This document shows, in pieces, positions 1 to 7,677 of a DNA stretch of 17,033 nucleotides. Every line of letters begins with the position of its first letter. Position 1 is the first letter of the stretch. The DNA comes from Rhodospirillaceae bacterium (GTDB taxonomy: Bacteria > Pseudomonadota > Alphaproteobacteria > Rhodospirillales > Rhodospirillaceae), in the NCBI GenBank assembly GCA_002691085.1, contig NZGX01000055.1:1-17033 (forward strand). Reading direction: 5' to 3'. The notes beneath the pieces were generated by a model. It had not been told where the DNA came from and ran no database searches. It saw only the letters and a program-made list of their open reading frames with translations. The position numbers and the translations under genes are program-made.

Positions 1-1643
1 CCAATGATTTTAATTTTTATATCTTGGTCTGGTGTCTTTCCAATAAGACTTATCAACTGCCGTGCAAGGTCTATAATCTTAATAGGAGTACCCATATCTA
101 AAACATATATTGACCCCTTACTCTGTTCATGGGGCCCTAAGGCTGCAGCTTGAAGAACTAACTCCACAGCCTCACTGACTGTCATAAAAAACCTCTCTAC
201 GTCTGGATGGGTTACAGTTAATGGGCCACCTTTTGATAGTTGTTCTTGAAATAAAGGGATTACAGAGCCTGCAGAACCTAAAACATTACCGAAACGAACG
301 GTTATAAAACGTGTGACATTTTGAGAAATATCAGCAGCTTGACAATAAATTTCTGCAGCCCTTTTAGCTGCACCCATTATGTTTATAGGATTTACTGCTT
401 TGTCAGTTGAAATAAGAACCATTTCTTGAACTTTAAATAACAAACAAGCATCTACTATAATCTTTGTACCTAAAGAATTGGTATGTATCCCTTCAATAGG
501 ATTAGTTTCAACAAGTGGAACATGTTTTAATGCAGCGGCATGAAAAACAATATCTGGCTTTTCAGCCTTAAATATAGCTTCAATCCTAGCTCTATCTCTA
601 ACGTCTGCTATAAGAGAATTTATTGAAGATAATTGATTTTTTTCCTTAATCTCATTATCTATCTTGTATAGGTTGAATTCACCATGATCTAAAAGAGACA
701 AATGCATCGGTGATGATTTAGCTATTTGCCTACTTAATTCTGAACCAATCGACCCACCAGCTCCAGTTATCAGAATCCTCTTTCCCTTAATAAGCTGAGT
801 CATTGCCAACTTATCCAGAGATAACTGTTTTCTCCCGAGCAAGTCGCCAAGATCTATTGGGTGTGGCAAGAACTTCTCATCTCCATATATATGTACATCC
901 ATTGGAGGAGGAAGCTTAGCTAATGAACAACCAGTCTTGTGTGAAATCTCAAGCAGTGTTTTTATTTGCTTTGGGTCAAGCCTATCTAAACCAATTATCA
1001 TTCTATCAAGCTTATTACCCGATACATTAAAGTCCTCTATAATCAATTCCGCTTGATTGATATGACCTATAACTTCTATTCCGTGAATCAGTTGCCCTAC
1101 TTTCTCCTCTGAGTCCGATAAGATTCCCATCACCCTATATTTATTATCAGAATCCACCTGAGTTGATCTTAAAAAACGTTCGCCTAATTTACCAAAGCCT
1201 ACAAGAATAACAGGAACATACTCTTCATTCTTATGGTTATAAAATGGAAGTTTTTTATCATTATAAAATCTATAAACAAGCCTAGATGCTGATAGTAAAA
1301 CAACGAGAATAAACCAACTTATTATAGGAACCGAGCGTGGTATATCTTGAAGCCTTGTAAACAAAAATAGCAATGGTACAAATAATAGGACTATATATAA
1401 AACAGTCTTAACAACTTTGATTCCATCTGAGAAAGAAACATAAAGCCATGTATGTCTATATAAATCCGTATATAAATAAACTAATAGAGAAATACCTGAG
1501 AAGACCAGTGCTATGAATAATATATAATACACATCAACAAATACCTGTTCTCCTAAACGCAGAAGAAAAGCCAAAGAAATAGAGACAAAGGCCATTATTG
1601 TATCGTGCAATAGAACTAGAACTCTTCTTGGATGACCAAACAT
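1..1643 (-). CDS. Membrane-bound UDP-GlcNAc 4,6-dehydratase, CapD/WbpM/PglF type (3' end outside window)
   Basis: Nucleotide-sugar dehydratase that would convert UDP-GlcNAc to its 4-keto-6-deoxy form for surface polysaccharide or glycoprotein sugars. About 547 residues are visible; full-length relatives run a little above 600, so only the C-terminal end is missing. The N-terminus (about residues 1-130) carries several hydrophobic segments, as in membrane-anchored members. A CoA-binding-like Rossmann region follows, then the SDR-type catalytic domain with GAGGSIGSE starting at residue 294, the STDKAVNP motif at 412-419 and M423-x3-K427. Met in place of the usual catalytic Tyr is known for the large WbpM/PglF class. 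The start is the ATG at 1643, 33 nt after the SDR stop; its ribosome-binding site is weak. It is the last visible gene of the leftward operon. The exact sugar product cannot be read from sequence. Confidence 0.93.
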   Translation of the reverse strand, partial: MFGHPRRVLVLLHDTIMAFVSISLAFLLRLGEQVFVDVYYILFIALVFSGISLLVYLYTDLYRHTWLYVSFSDGIKVVKTVLYIVLLFVPLLFLFTRLQDIPRSVPIISWFILVVLLSASRLVYRFYNDKKLPFYNHKNEEYVPVILVGFGKLGERFLRSTQVDSDNKYRVMGILSDSEEKVGQLIHGIEVIGHINQAELIIEDFNVSGNKLDRMIIGLDRLDPKQIKTLLEISHKTGCSLAKLPPPMDVHIYGDEKFLPHPIDLGDLLGRKQLSLDKLAMTQLIKGKRILITGAGGSIGSELSRQIAKSSPMHLSLLDHGEFNLYKIDNEIKEKNQLSSINSLIADVRDRARIEAIFKAEKPDIVFHAAALKHVPLVETNPIEGIHTNSLGTKIIVDACLLFKVQEMVLISTDKAVNPINIMGAAKRAAEIYCQAADISQNVTRFITVRFGNVLGSAGSVIPLFQEQLSKGGPLTVTHPDVERFFMTVSEAVELVLQAAALGPHEQSKGSIYVLDMGTPIKIIDLARQLISLIGKTPDQDIKIKII

Positions 1644-1676
1644 TTTTTGAAACTTTCTTAAGCGAATCTTATAATT

Positions 1677-2477
1677 TTACCAAACAGACCAGCCGCCATC
1701 TACCATAATACATTGACCTGTTATATAACTTGATGCATCAGATGCCAAAAAAACTGACACCCCTTTTACATCTTCCTCTTTGGCTAACCTTTTTAATGGC
1801 GTTCTTTTTTCGTATTCTTGTTTAAATCTAACTGGAGTATCTCTTTCTACACCCCCAGGAACGATTGCGTTTACTCTTACACCAGGCGCTAGTGAAGTTG
1901 CCAGCCACCTAGTCAGTTGTATTAAGCCACCCTTTGAGGCAGCATAAGCAGCAGGAGTTCCTTTTATGTCACCTGAATTGTATAAAGACCAATCTGGACC
2001 TAAAACACCATATATTGATCCTATATTTATAACTGATGGATTAGTTGCATCTTTTAGAATCGGGATTAATTTTTTGGTAATAATAAATGGTACTGTTAAA
2101 TTTATCTCCAAAGCATCTCGCCATACTTCTTCACTCTGGCTCTCAACCGGGTCTAGCCAGCCTTTAAGTTCATCAGTTCCAACCATAGCTGCGCAGTTTA
2201 CCAAAATATCTAAACTGCCTAAATTATCTTGAACAATTTCACTAATTCTACTTACTTCCTGCTTATCAGAGAGGTCCATTTTTATTTTCTGATAATTTTC
2301 AGGGCTTATATTACTAAACCTCTTATTGATTAACCCCGAATCCACCTTATCAAGTAATCCTACTTTCGCCCCACATTCAGCTAAAGCTAGGCCTATAGTC
2401 GAGCCTAGATGACCTGAGCCACCGGTTATTAATGCGTTTCTTCCTGATAAATTAAATAGCTCTGAAATTGATCTCAT
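1677..2477 (-). CDS. Short-chain dehydrogenase/reductase in nonulosonic acid operon (PtmA-like)
   Basis: A 266-residue classical SDR, the usual length. The nucleotide-binding motif TGGSGHLG is at 18-25, NCAA at 94-97, catalytic Ser at 154 (IGS) and Y178-x3-K182; the C-terminus has the usual substrate-loop and SSYITGQ...DGGW pattern. It should be an NAD(P)-dependent oxidoreductase acting on a hydroxyl or keto group. Its place between neuD and the dehydratase gene argues for a sugar substrate. SDRs of this kind (PtmA in Campylobacter) occur in legionaminic acid and flagellin glycosylation loci, so a role in making or modifying the nonulosonate precursor is inferred. It starts 34 nt after neuD, with AGGA about 10 nt before the ATG. 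Substrate and direction of reaction are unknown; family assignment is secure. Confidence 0.9.
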   Translation of the reverse strand: MRSISELFNLSGRNALITGGSGHLGSTIGLALAECGAKVGLLDKVDSGLINKRFSNISPENYQKIKMDLSDKQEVSRISEIVQDNLGSLDILVNCAAMVGTDELKGWLDPVESQSEEVWRDALEINLTVPFIITKKLIPILKDATNPSVINIGSIYGVLGPDWSLYNSGDIKGTPAAYAASKGGLIQLTRWLATSLAPGVRVNAIVPGGVERDTPVRFKQEYEKRTPLKRLAKEEDVKGVSVFLASDASSYITGQCIMVDGGWSVW

Positions 2478-2511
2478 AAAAAAATAATTCCTAGTTTAGA
2501 TACATTTTATA

Positions 2512-3165
2512 CTAAATTATTTTTGCTGGGTTGCCGACAACTGTCTCATTTTCTGATACATTATTTAAAACAACAGCGCCAGCTCCAATAACTGCTCCAT
2601 CTGAAATTTCTACCCCAGGGATAATTGTGGCACCTGCTCCAATATGGCATGACGCTCCTATAACAACACCCCCACAAACAATTGCTCCAGGCGCTATATG
2701 AGTATTGAAGCCAATTTTACAATTATGATCAATAGTTGCAGAGGTGTTAATTATACAATTTTCACCAATAGTTACTCCTGAGTTTACGACAGCAGAAGAA
2801 ATAATCTGGCAACCTTCTTTAATAGTGGCCTTATCGGAGATTATTGCATCAGGACTTATAATAGACTTAAAAGAATAACCAAGTTTCTTAAAATTAGTAT
2901 AGATTAGCGCTCTTTTATTGAGGTTAGAACTCTTTGTATTAGGTATATTCCCTAGTCCATTAATTAGTAGCGTTCTATTTTTATCTAACGAAGAAATATC
3001 TTCTAATGTTCCGATGATAGATGTGCCAGAAATTTTTTTACCAACTATTTGCTTATTATCATCAAAGATACCCTCAACTTTCTTGGAAGATCGAGAGAGG
3101 ATATCTATTAAGACGCTAGCATGTCCCCCAGCACATAAAATATATAATTCTATTCCCGTTTTCAT
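2512..3165 (-). CDS. neuD: NeuD/PglD-family sugar O- or N-acetyltransferase
   Basis: A 217-residue left-handed beta-helix acyltransferase. Residues 1-100 form the small nucleotide-sugar-binding domain of the PglD/NeuD family, with CAGGHA at 11-16. From about 103 on there are hexapeptide repeats (IISPDAIIS, ATIKEGCQI, VTIGENCII and so on), with the catalytic-type His at 147 in SATIDHN and the GNPAK closing motif at 211-215. It would use acetyl-CoA to acetylate either an amino group on a UDP-sugar (PglD, LegH) or a sialic acid hydroxyl (NeuD). The choice cannot be made from sequence. The ATG overlaps the neuB stop as ATGA (3162-3165), so the two genes are translationally coupled. No truncation or missing residue was seen. 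Confidence 0.92.
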   Translation of the reverse strand: MKTGIELYILCAGGHASVLIDILSRSSKKVEGIFDDNKQIVGKKISGTSIIGTLEDISSLDKNRTLLINGLGNIPNTKSSNLNKRALIYTNFKKLGYSFKSIISPDAIISDKATIKEGCQIISSAVVNSGVTIGENCIINTSATIDHNCKIGFNTHIAPGAIVCGGVVIGASCHIGAGATIIPGVEISDGAVIGAGAVVLNNVSENETVVGNPAKII

Positions 3166-4241
3166 TGAGGCTCTATAATCTCATCAATTTTATAATTTCT
3201 GCTTGCCTTTTGCCCAAGGTACTCCCAATAAGAAAAAGGAGATATACCCGTGCCTGGACGTTTTATTCCTAAATTTGTTTGAGAAAACATATCACCTTTA
3301 TCAATATTATTTATAGCAACTAAACTTTTTCTAGCTACCATTGCAGTTTTATATTCATCCTTAAAAGGAATTTTTTCACCGCTACCAAGAGAAATTTCTA
3401 AAACTCTGATCATTTTAATCATTTGACTTAATTCATTCGGCTCAAGAGACGCTTTATGGTCCGGTCCTTTTAAACACTTGTCTAATGTGAAGTGCTTTTC
3501 AATTACTTTTGCGCCTAAAGCAACCGCACCTAGTGAAATAGAAATACCTTGAGAATGATCAGAAAAGCCAACTTCTAAATTAAATCTCTTTCTTAGACTT
3601 TTAATTGCCAGTAAATTAACACTTTCCGGTTGGGTTGGGTAGAGTGATGTACAATGTAATAAAGTAATACTATCTCTCAGTACTTCCTGAATAGTTTTTA
3701 AATTAGAAAAGCTTTTAAAAGAATCGGAAGAACTAGGCTCTTTCTTTTCATTCCCGTATGCATAAGCCAAAACACTTAATGCATCTTGAATTTCTGGAAT
3801 ATTAGACATACCAGTTGATAAAATTATTGGTTTTCTGTAATTACCGAGACCTAACAATAATGGAGCATTTGTTATCTCGCCAGAACCAACTTTAAACCTT
3901 TTTATATTAATTTCTTTAGCTAAGAAATCAGCACTCTCAATATCAAAAGGAGTTGACATGAATTCAATATTATTTTTTTTACACTCCTCAGCAAGTTGGA
4001 TCTGCTCTAACTCGGAAAGCTCTAATTCTTTTAACATATCTAACTGAGAACCACTCTTTCCAGTATTTTTTGACTGATAATCAGCCTTCTTAGCTAATTG
4101 AGACACCATCCTATCTGCTTTAAAGCTCTGAAATTTTATTGCATCTGCACCAGAATTAGCTGCAACCTTTACCATTTTAATTGCGCGACTAATGTCACCG
4201 TTGTGATTAACTCCAGCTTCAGCAATAATAAAAGTTTCCAT
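3162..4241 (-). CDS. neuB: NeuB-type nonulosonic acid synthase (sialic/legionaminic acid synthase)
   Basis: Condenses phosphoenolpyruvate with a 2-acetamido-hexose to give a nine-carbon 2-keto acid. The 359-residue length fits the family. The TIM-barrel domain (about 1-290) starts with IAEAGVNHNGD (6-16) and carries FSDHSQG (226-232), the metal-ligand region EKHFTLDK (248-255) and GPDHKASLEP (259-268). The C-terminal SAF/antifreeze-like domain (about 300-358) has VARKSL and the KRPGTGISP motif. A roughly 25-residue stretch with a Ser run at 170-172 and 174, before the LLHCTSLYP motif, resembles an insert found in many bacterial NeuB/LegI proteins. AAAGGA sits 3 nt before the ATG. First gene of the leftward operon, divergent from neuA. 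The neighbouring hydrolysing epimerase favours sialic or legionaminic over pseudaminic acid (inference). Confidence 0.95.
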   Translation of the reverse strand: METFIIAEAGVNHNGDISRAIKMVKVAANSGADAIKFQSFKADRMVSQLAKKADYQSKNTGKSGSQLDMLKELELSELEQIQLAEECKKNNIEFMSTPFDIESADFLAKEINIKRFKVGSGEITNAPLLLGLGNYRKPIILSTGMSNIPEIQDALSVLAYAYGNEKKEPSSSDSFKSFSNLKTIQEVLRDSITLLHCTSLYPTQPESVNLLAIKSLRKRFNLEVGFSDHSQGISISLGAVALGAKVIEKHFTLDKCLKGPDHKASLEPNELSQMIKMIRVLEISLGSGEKIPFKDEYKTAMVARKSLVAINNIDKGDMFSQTNLGIKRPGTGISPFSYWEYLGQKASRNYKIDEIIEPQ

Positions 4242-4365
4242 AATTCCTTTGTTTACCTATTAACTGATTTGACTAGTAACATAATATAGGAAATAAACAT
4301 TATTTATTAGATAGAAAAAACAAATTAATATAACAAATCGTGAAAACTAAAAAAATGGGAATTCT
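4242..4365. promoter_or_regulatory. Divergent promoter region between neuB and neuA operons
   Basis: This 124-bp, very AT-rich spacer separates the two diverging nonulosonate operons and must hold a promoter for each. On the + strand TTGACT (4269-4274) is a fair -35 hexamer, with AATAAA (4292-4297) 17 nt later as a poor -10. On the - strand the stretch near 4282-4290 reads TATATTATG, a possible -10, without a good -35. Exact promoters are uncertain; the layout argues for joint control of both operons. Confidence 0.55.
4292..4308. repeat. 6-bp inverted repeat in the divergent promoter region
   Basis: AATAAA (4292-4297) and TTTATT (4303-4308) are perfect inverted arms around a 5-nt spacer. The left arm coincides with the weak -10 candidate of the neuA promoter, a position suited to an operator. 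Arms made only of A and T arise often by chance in DNA of this composition, so confidence in function is low. Confidence 0.25.
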
Positions 4366-5118
4366 GTGAGTAATAATTTCAAGGTACTTTTTGTAATTAC
4401 AGCAAGGGGTGGGTCAAAAGGTCTGCCAGGGAAAAATCTGAAGAAAATTGGAGGACTATCCCTTCTTGGTTATAAAGCTAATTCAGCTCAATCATGCAAA
4501 TACTGTAGCAGAATAGTGCTATCATCAGATAATCAATCCATAATTGATGAGGCCAAGAGATACAGTGTTGAAGTTCCATTTATTCGGCCCAAACATTTAG
4601 CAACTGATGAAGCTTCATCAGATAGTGTTATTTCGCATCTGATTGATTGGGTCGAAAAAAATGAAAAGGATTGTTATGACGCGGTTATGCTTCTTGAACC
4701 GTCTAGTCCGTTTGCAACAAGTGATCATTACACAAAAGCTATTGAATTATTTATTAAAAAAAAGGCAACGTTAGTGCTAGGGGTCCGAGAAATTGAAATA
4801 CCCTCAGTTTTTACATCCAAATTAGGAAGTAATAACTCTATTGCTGATTTAGTTGAAAAAATTGGCCTCTTAAGTACTTCTAGGAGACAAGATCAAGAAA
4901 CTGAAGTTACACCAAATGGTGCTTTGTACCTAATAAGTTGGAAAGAATTTAAAAAAACACAAAAAATCTATTCAAACTCACAAAAAAGTTATGGTTTATT
5001 AATGAATCAAATGGACTCGATTGAAATTGAAACTAATCAAGACTTAGAATATGCACGTTTTCTCGTATCCAAAGGGTATTTTGATGTAAATGACTGGATG
5101 GAGGTCAAAAGTGCCTAG
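4366..5118 (+). CDS. neuA: CMP-nonulosonic acid synthetase (acylneuraminate cytidylyltransferase)
   Basis: Activates the nonulosonic acid with CTP to the CMP-sugar used by glycosyltransferases. 250 residues, within the family range. Visible motifs are ARGGSKGLPGKN (13-24, CTP-binding loop), RPKHLATD (74-81), LEPSSP (110-115), SRRQDQ followed by PNGALYLI (172-190), and SIEIETNQDLEYA (218-230). The last corresponds to the metal-binding DID(x)nD block of characterised enzymes, with Glu at 220 and 222 where Asp is usual. The start is GTG at 4366, with GGGA about 8 nt upstream. The ATG at 4355 meets a stop after four codons in another frame. First gene of the rightward operon; its end overlaps neuC by 8 nt. 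CMP-legionaminate (LegF/PtmB) versus CMP-sialate (NeuA) cannot be separated by eye. Confidence 0.93.
   Translation: MSNNFKVLFVITARGGSKGLPGKNLKKIGGLSLLGYKANSAQSCKYCSRIVLSSDNQSIIDEAKRYSVEVPFIRPKHLATDEASSDSVISHLIDWVEKNEKDCYDAVMLLEPSSPFATSDHYTKAIELFIKKKATLVLGVREIEIPSVFTSKLGSNNSIADLVEKIGLLSTSRRQDQETEVTPNGALYLISWKEFKKTQKIYSNSQKSYGLLMNQMDSIEIETNQDLEYARFLVSKGYFDVNDWMEVKSA
5100..5104 (+). promoter_or_regulatory. Ribosome-binding site setting the neuC start
   Basis: GGAGG lies inside the 3' end of neuA, 6 nt before the GTG at 5111. It supports the GTG over an in-frame ATG at 5090, which has no comparable site and would add seven residues not expected before the conserved ICILTGSRADY start. Confidence 0.8.
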
Positions 5119-6280
5119 AAAAATATGTATTTTAACTGGCTCAAGAGCAGATTATTCACATCTATCACCTGTAATTGACGCAATTAATCTACATCCTGAG
5201 CTATTAATGCAACTGATAGTTACGGGTCAGCATGTTGATAAAAAATATGGAAGCACTTGGAAAAATATAAAAAATGACGGATATAAAATAACTAAGAAAA
5301 TTGATATTCGGCTTGATTCTGACAGCCCTCTTGCAACCACTCAATCAATGGGGCGTGCAGTTTCACTGATTGCCAAAAATTTGTGTGAACTTGATCCTGA
5401 TTTTCTTGTTCTACTTGGGGATCGTTTTGAAACTTTCTCTGCTGGAATTGCAGCACTAGTACTTAATATACCAATTGCCCATATCCATGGGGGAGAAGAG
5501 ACGGAAGCTGCGTTTGATGATGCGATTAGACATGCCCTAACAAAGATTTCCCATCTACATTTCTGTGCTGCAAGGCTATACGCAAACAGAGTAAGACAAA
5601 TGGGTGAAAACCCAAAAAGAATTCATTTAGTTGGTGCACCTGGTCTTGACCAATTAAGTACGATTAATTATTTAAATGCAGAACAGCTTTCTTCTAAACT
5701 AAAGATTGAACTAACGAATACGATTTTTGTTATTGGTTATCATCCCGTAACTTTAAAACCAAATGATACAAAAAAATCCATAAATGCGCTTATTAGTGCT
5801 TTAGAAGAGTTTAATAATACTATTTTAGTTTTTACTGGCGTTAATTCTGACCCAGGAAATAGTTCAATTAGTAAAATTATACATGAATTCGTAAAATTGA
5901 GTCCAAAGAATAGAATTTACATTAACACTATGGATAAAGAAAAATATTTAAGTTTAATGAAAATATCTAAAGTTGTAATTGGTAATTCGTCCGCGGGACT
6001 CATTGAAGCACCAGCTCTTGGGGTACCAACAGTAAATATTGGGGACCGTCAAAAAGGAAGAATTACTAGCTCTTCTGTAATTAATTGTTTAGAGGAGAAA
6101 GAAGAGATATTTAAAGCTATCAAAACAGCAGTTAGCCATGAGTTTCAACAAAAAACAATTAAATCAAAGAATTTTGAAGTCGGTAATGCTTCAAAAAAAA
6201 TTGCAGAAATTCTAGCTAATGAAAAGATAGAAGGAATTACAATAAAGTCCTTTCATGATCTAAACTGGGATAAAAAATGA
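5111..6280 (+). CDS. neuC: UDP-N-acetylglucosamine 2-epimerase (hydrolysing), NeuC/LegG type
   Basis: Removes UDP and inverts C2 of a UDP-HexNAc, giving the free ManNAc-type sugar that NeuB uses. 389 residues from the GTG at 5111, within the NeuC/LegG range. The two-domain GT-B-like fold is shown by LTGSRADY near the N-terminus, GDRFE, the HIHGGE block followed by DDAIRHALTKISH, GAPGLD, and in the C-terminal half GNSSAGLIEAP and VNIGDRQKGR. All are characteristic of the hydrolysing sialic-acid branch rather than the non-hydrolysing WecB branch. The gene overlaps neuA by 8 nt and shares an ATGA with the aminotransferase gene. Its substrate is UDP-GlcNAc if the pathway makes sialic acid, or a 2,4-diacetamido-6-deoxy derivative if legionaminic-like; the dehydratase gene in the locus favours the latter (inference). 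Confidence 0.93.
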   Translation: MPRKICILTGSRADYSHLSPVIDAINLHPELLMQLIVTGQHVDKKYGSTWKNIKNDGYKITKKIDIRLDSDSPLATTQSMGRAVSLIAKNLCELDPDFLVLLGDRFETFSAGIAALVLNIPIAHIHGGEETEAAFDDAIRHALTKISHLHFCAARLYANRVRQMGENPKRIHLVGAPGLDQLSTINYLNAEQLSSKLKIELTNTIFVIGYHPVTLKPNDTKKSINALISALEEFNNTILVFTGVNSDPGNSSISKIIHEFVKLSPKNRIYINTMDKEKYLSLMKISKVVIGNSSAGLIEAPALGVPTVNIGDRQKGRITSSSVINCLEEKEEIFKAIKTAVSHEFQQKTIKSKNFEVGNASKKIAEILANEKIEGITIKSFHDLNWDKK

Positions 6281-7596
6281 AAGTATTGCATAAAGGAACT
6301 CAGGCCTACAATAATGCAAAAGAGATTATACCTGGGGGTACTCAGTTGCTATCTAAACGCCCTGAAATGTTTTTACCCAATGGATGGCCAGTTTATTACG
6401 AAAGAGCTAAAGGAATTACAATAATAGACCTTGATGGAAATAGCTTCAAAGATTTCTCAATTGGCGGGGTGGGTTCAACAGTTCTTGGTTATGCAGACCC
6501 TTACGTTAATGATGCTGTAAAGGAAGTTATCAAGAAGGGTTCGATGAGTACTCTAAATGCCCCTGAGGAAATTGAGTTGGCTAAAAGACTGATATCAATT
6601 CATCCATGGTCCGATATGGCTAGGTTCTGCAGATCAGGTGGAGAGGCAATGGCAATTGCTGTTAGAATAGCAAGAGCGTACACAGGTAAATCCAAAGTAG
6701 CATTTTGTGGATACCACGGCTGGCATGATTGGTATCTTTCAGCAAATATCTCAAAATCTGAGGCACTTGACGGACACTTATTACCGGGTCTTGAACCGAA
6801 TGGAGTTCCAAGACAACTTGTGGGTTTAACTTATCCTTTTGCTTATAATGATGTGAGTGGATTACATAAAATTATTACTGAACATGGCAATGATCTTGCA
6901 GCAATTATTTTGGAGCCCTCAAGGAGTGAATTACCAAATAAGACTTTTTTAAATAATGTAAAAGACGCTGCAGAAAGTGCATCAGCAGTTTTAATCTTTG
7001 ATGAAATCACATCAGCATTTAGATTGAACACTGGTGGAATTCACCTAACGGTGAATACAAGCCCAGATATAGCTGTTTTTGCAAAAGCTCTTGGAAATGG
7101 TTATCCCATCTCAGCAGTTATTGGTAAAAGAAAAATAATGGAGGCAGCTCAAAGTACCTTTATTAGCTCGACAATGTGGACAGAGCGTGTTGGCCCAACT
7201 GCAGCAATTGCAATGATAGAAAAGCATAAAGAACAAAATATACCTCAAAAATTGATCTCGACTGGTTCATCTATAAAAAAGATTTGGGATAGTGCGGCCA
7301 AAGAAAATGGCTTAGAGATAAATATAAGCGGAATAGATCCTCTAGCAACTTTATCATTTTCAGGAAAATACTCAATAGAGCTTATGACCTTATTTACACA
7401 AGAAATGTTAGATAGGGGTTTCCTCTCAGGTAAATCCTTTTATGCTATGGGGTCCCATACTGAAAAAGATATCATCGATTATGGTATTGCATGTAAAGAA
7501 GTATTTAAAGAAATAGCTTTGGCCTTAAATTCAGATTTACTCTCTAAAAAAATCAGAGGTCCTCTAGCTCATTCAGGTTTTAAGAGGTTAATATAG
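6277..7596 (+). CDS. Class III PLP-dependent aminotransferase, glutamate-1-semialdehyde-aminomutase-like
   Basis: A 439-residue fold-type I PLP enzyme close in length and layout to glutamate-1-semialdehyde 2,1-aminomutase (HemL). Seen: IPGGTQLLSKRP near the N-terminus, phosphate-loop region SGGEAMA (120-126), aromatic CGYHGWHDW (144-152), cofactor-ring Asp at 242 in FDEITSAFR, and the PLP-binding Lys at 270 in FAKALGNGYP. The gene starts on an ATGA overlap with neuC and ends the rightward operon, so it almost certainly works on the nonulosonate or its precursor rather than in haem synthesis. Sugar aminotransferases are usually of the DegT/DnrJ/EryC1 class, so a class III enzyme here is unusual. 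It could aminate a ketone made by the SDR, or act on an aldehyde. A misplaced hemL is unlikely but not excluded. Confidence 0.87.
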   Translation: MKVLHKGTQAYNNAKEIIPGGTQLLSKRPEMFLPNGWPVYYERAKGITIIDLDGNSFKDFSIGGVGSTVLGYADPYVNDAVKEVIKKGSMSTLNAPEEIELAKRLISIHPWSDMARFCRSGGEAMAIAVRIARAYTGKSKVAFCGYHGWHDWYLSANISKSEALDGHLLPGLEPNGVPRQLVGLTYPFAYNDVSGLHKIITEHGNDLAAIILEPSRSELPNKTFLNNVKDAAESASAVLIFDEITSAFRLNTGGIHLTVNTSPDIAVFAKALGNGYPISAVIGKRKIMEAAQSTFISSTMWTERVGPTAAIAMIEKHKEQNIPQKLISTGSSIKKIWDSAAKENGLEINISGIDPLATLSFSGKYSIELMTLFTQEMLDRGFLSGKSFYAMGSHTEKDIIDYGIACKEVFKEIALALNSDLLSKKIRGPLAHSGFKRLI

Positions 7597-7620
7597 ATTA
7601 TTAATTTAAAATATTTTTTT
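7597..7620 (+). terminator. Possible weak terminator after the aminotransferase gene
   Basis: A run of seven T (7614-7620) follows an AT-only stretch with AAAATATTTT symmetry. There is no GC-rich stem, so this is a poor intrinsic terminator. It is listed because the spacer from here to 7691 separates two functionally unrelated gene groups and contains a promoter candidate. Confidence 0.2.
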
Positions 7621-7621
7621 C

Positions 7622-7651
7622 TTGATTGCATCTTAATGCCAGAGTTAGAAT
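7622..7651 (+). promoter_or_regulatory. Candidate sigma-70 promoter for the TSUP operon
   Basis: TTGATT (7622-7627, 4 of 6 to consensus) and TAGAAT (7646-7651, 5 of 6) are 18 nt apart. Transcription would begin about 7658, leaving a leader of some 35 nt that contains the hairpin at 7678-7691. It is the best-looking promoter in the window, though chance matches are common in AT-rich DNA. Confidence 0.45.
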
Positions 7652-7677
7652 AAGATTTTATAGATCATTATGAGAAA

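Noticed and set aside
1966..2232. Open frame of 88 codons on the + strand
   Set aside because: Lies wholly inside the SDR gene on the other strand; low-complexity translation with no family resemblance.
2918..3178. Open frame of 86 codons on the + strand
   Set aside because: Antisense shadow of the neuD gene, which has clear motifs.
6277..7596. Housekeeping hemL (glutamate-1-semialdehyde aminomutase)
   Set aside because: Class and length fit, but the ATGA coupling to neuC points to the sugar pathway. Most Alphaproteobacteria also make 5-aminolevulinate by HemA/ALA synthase and need no HemL.
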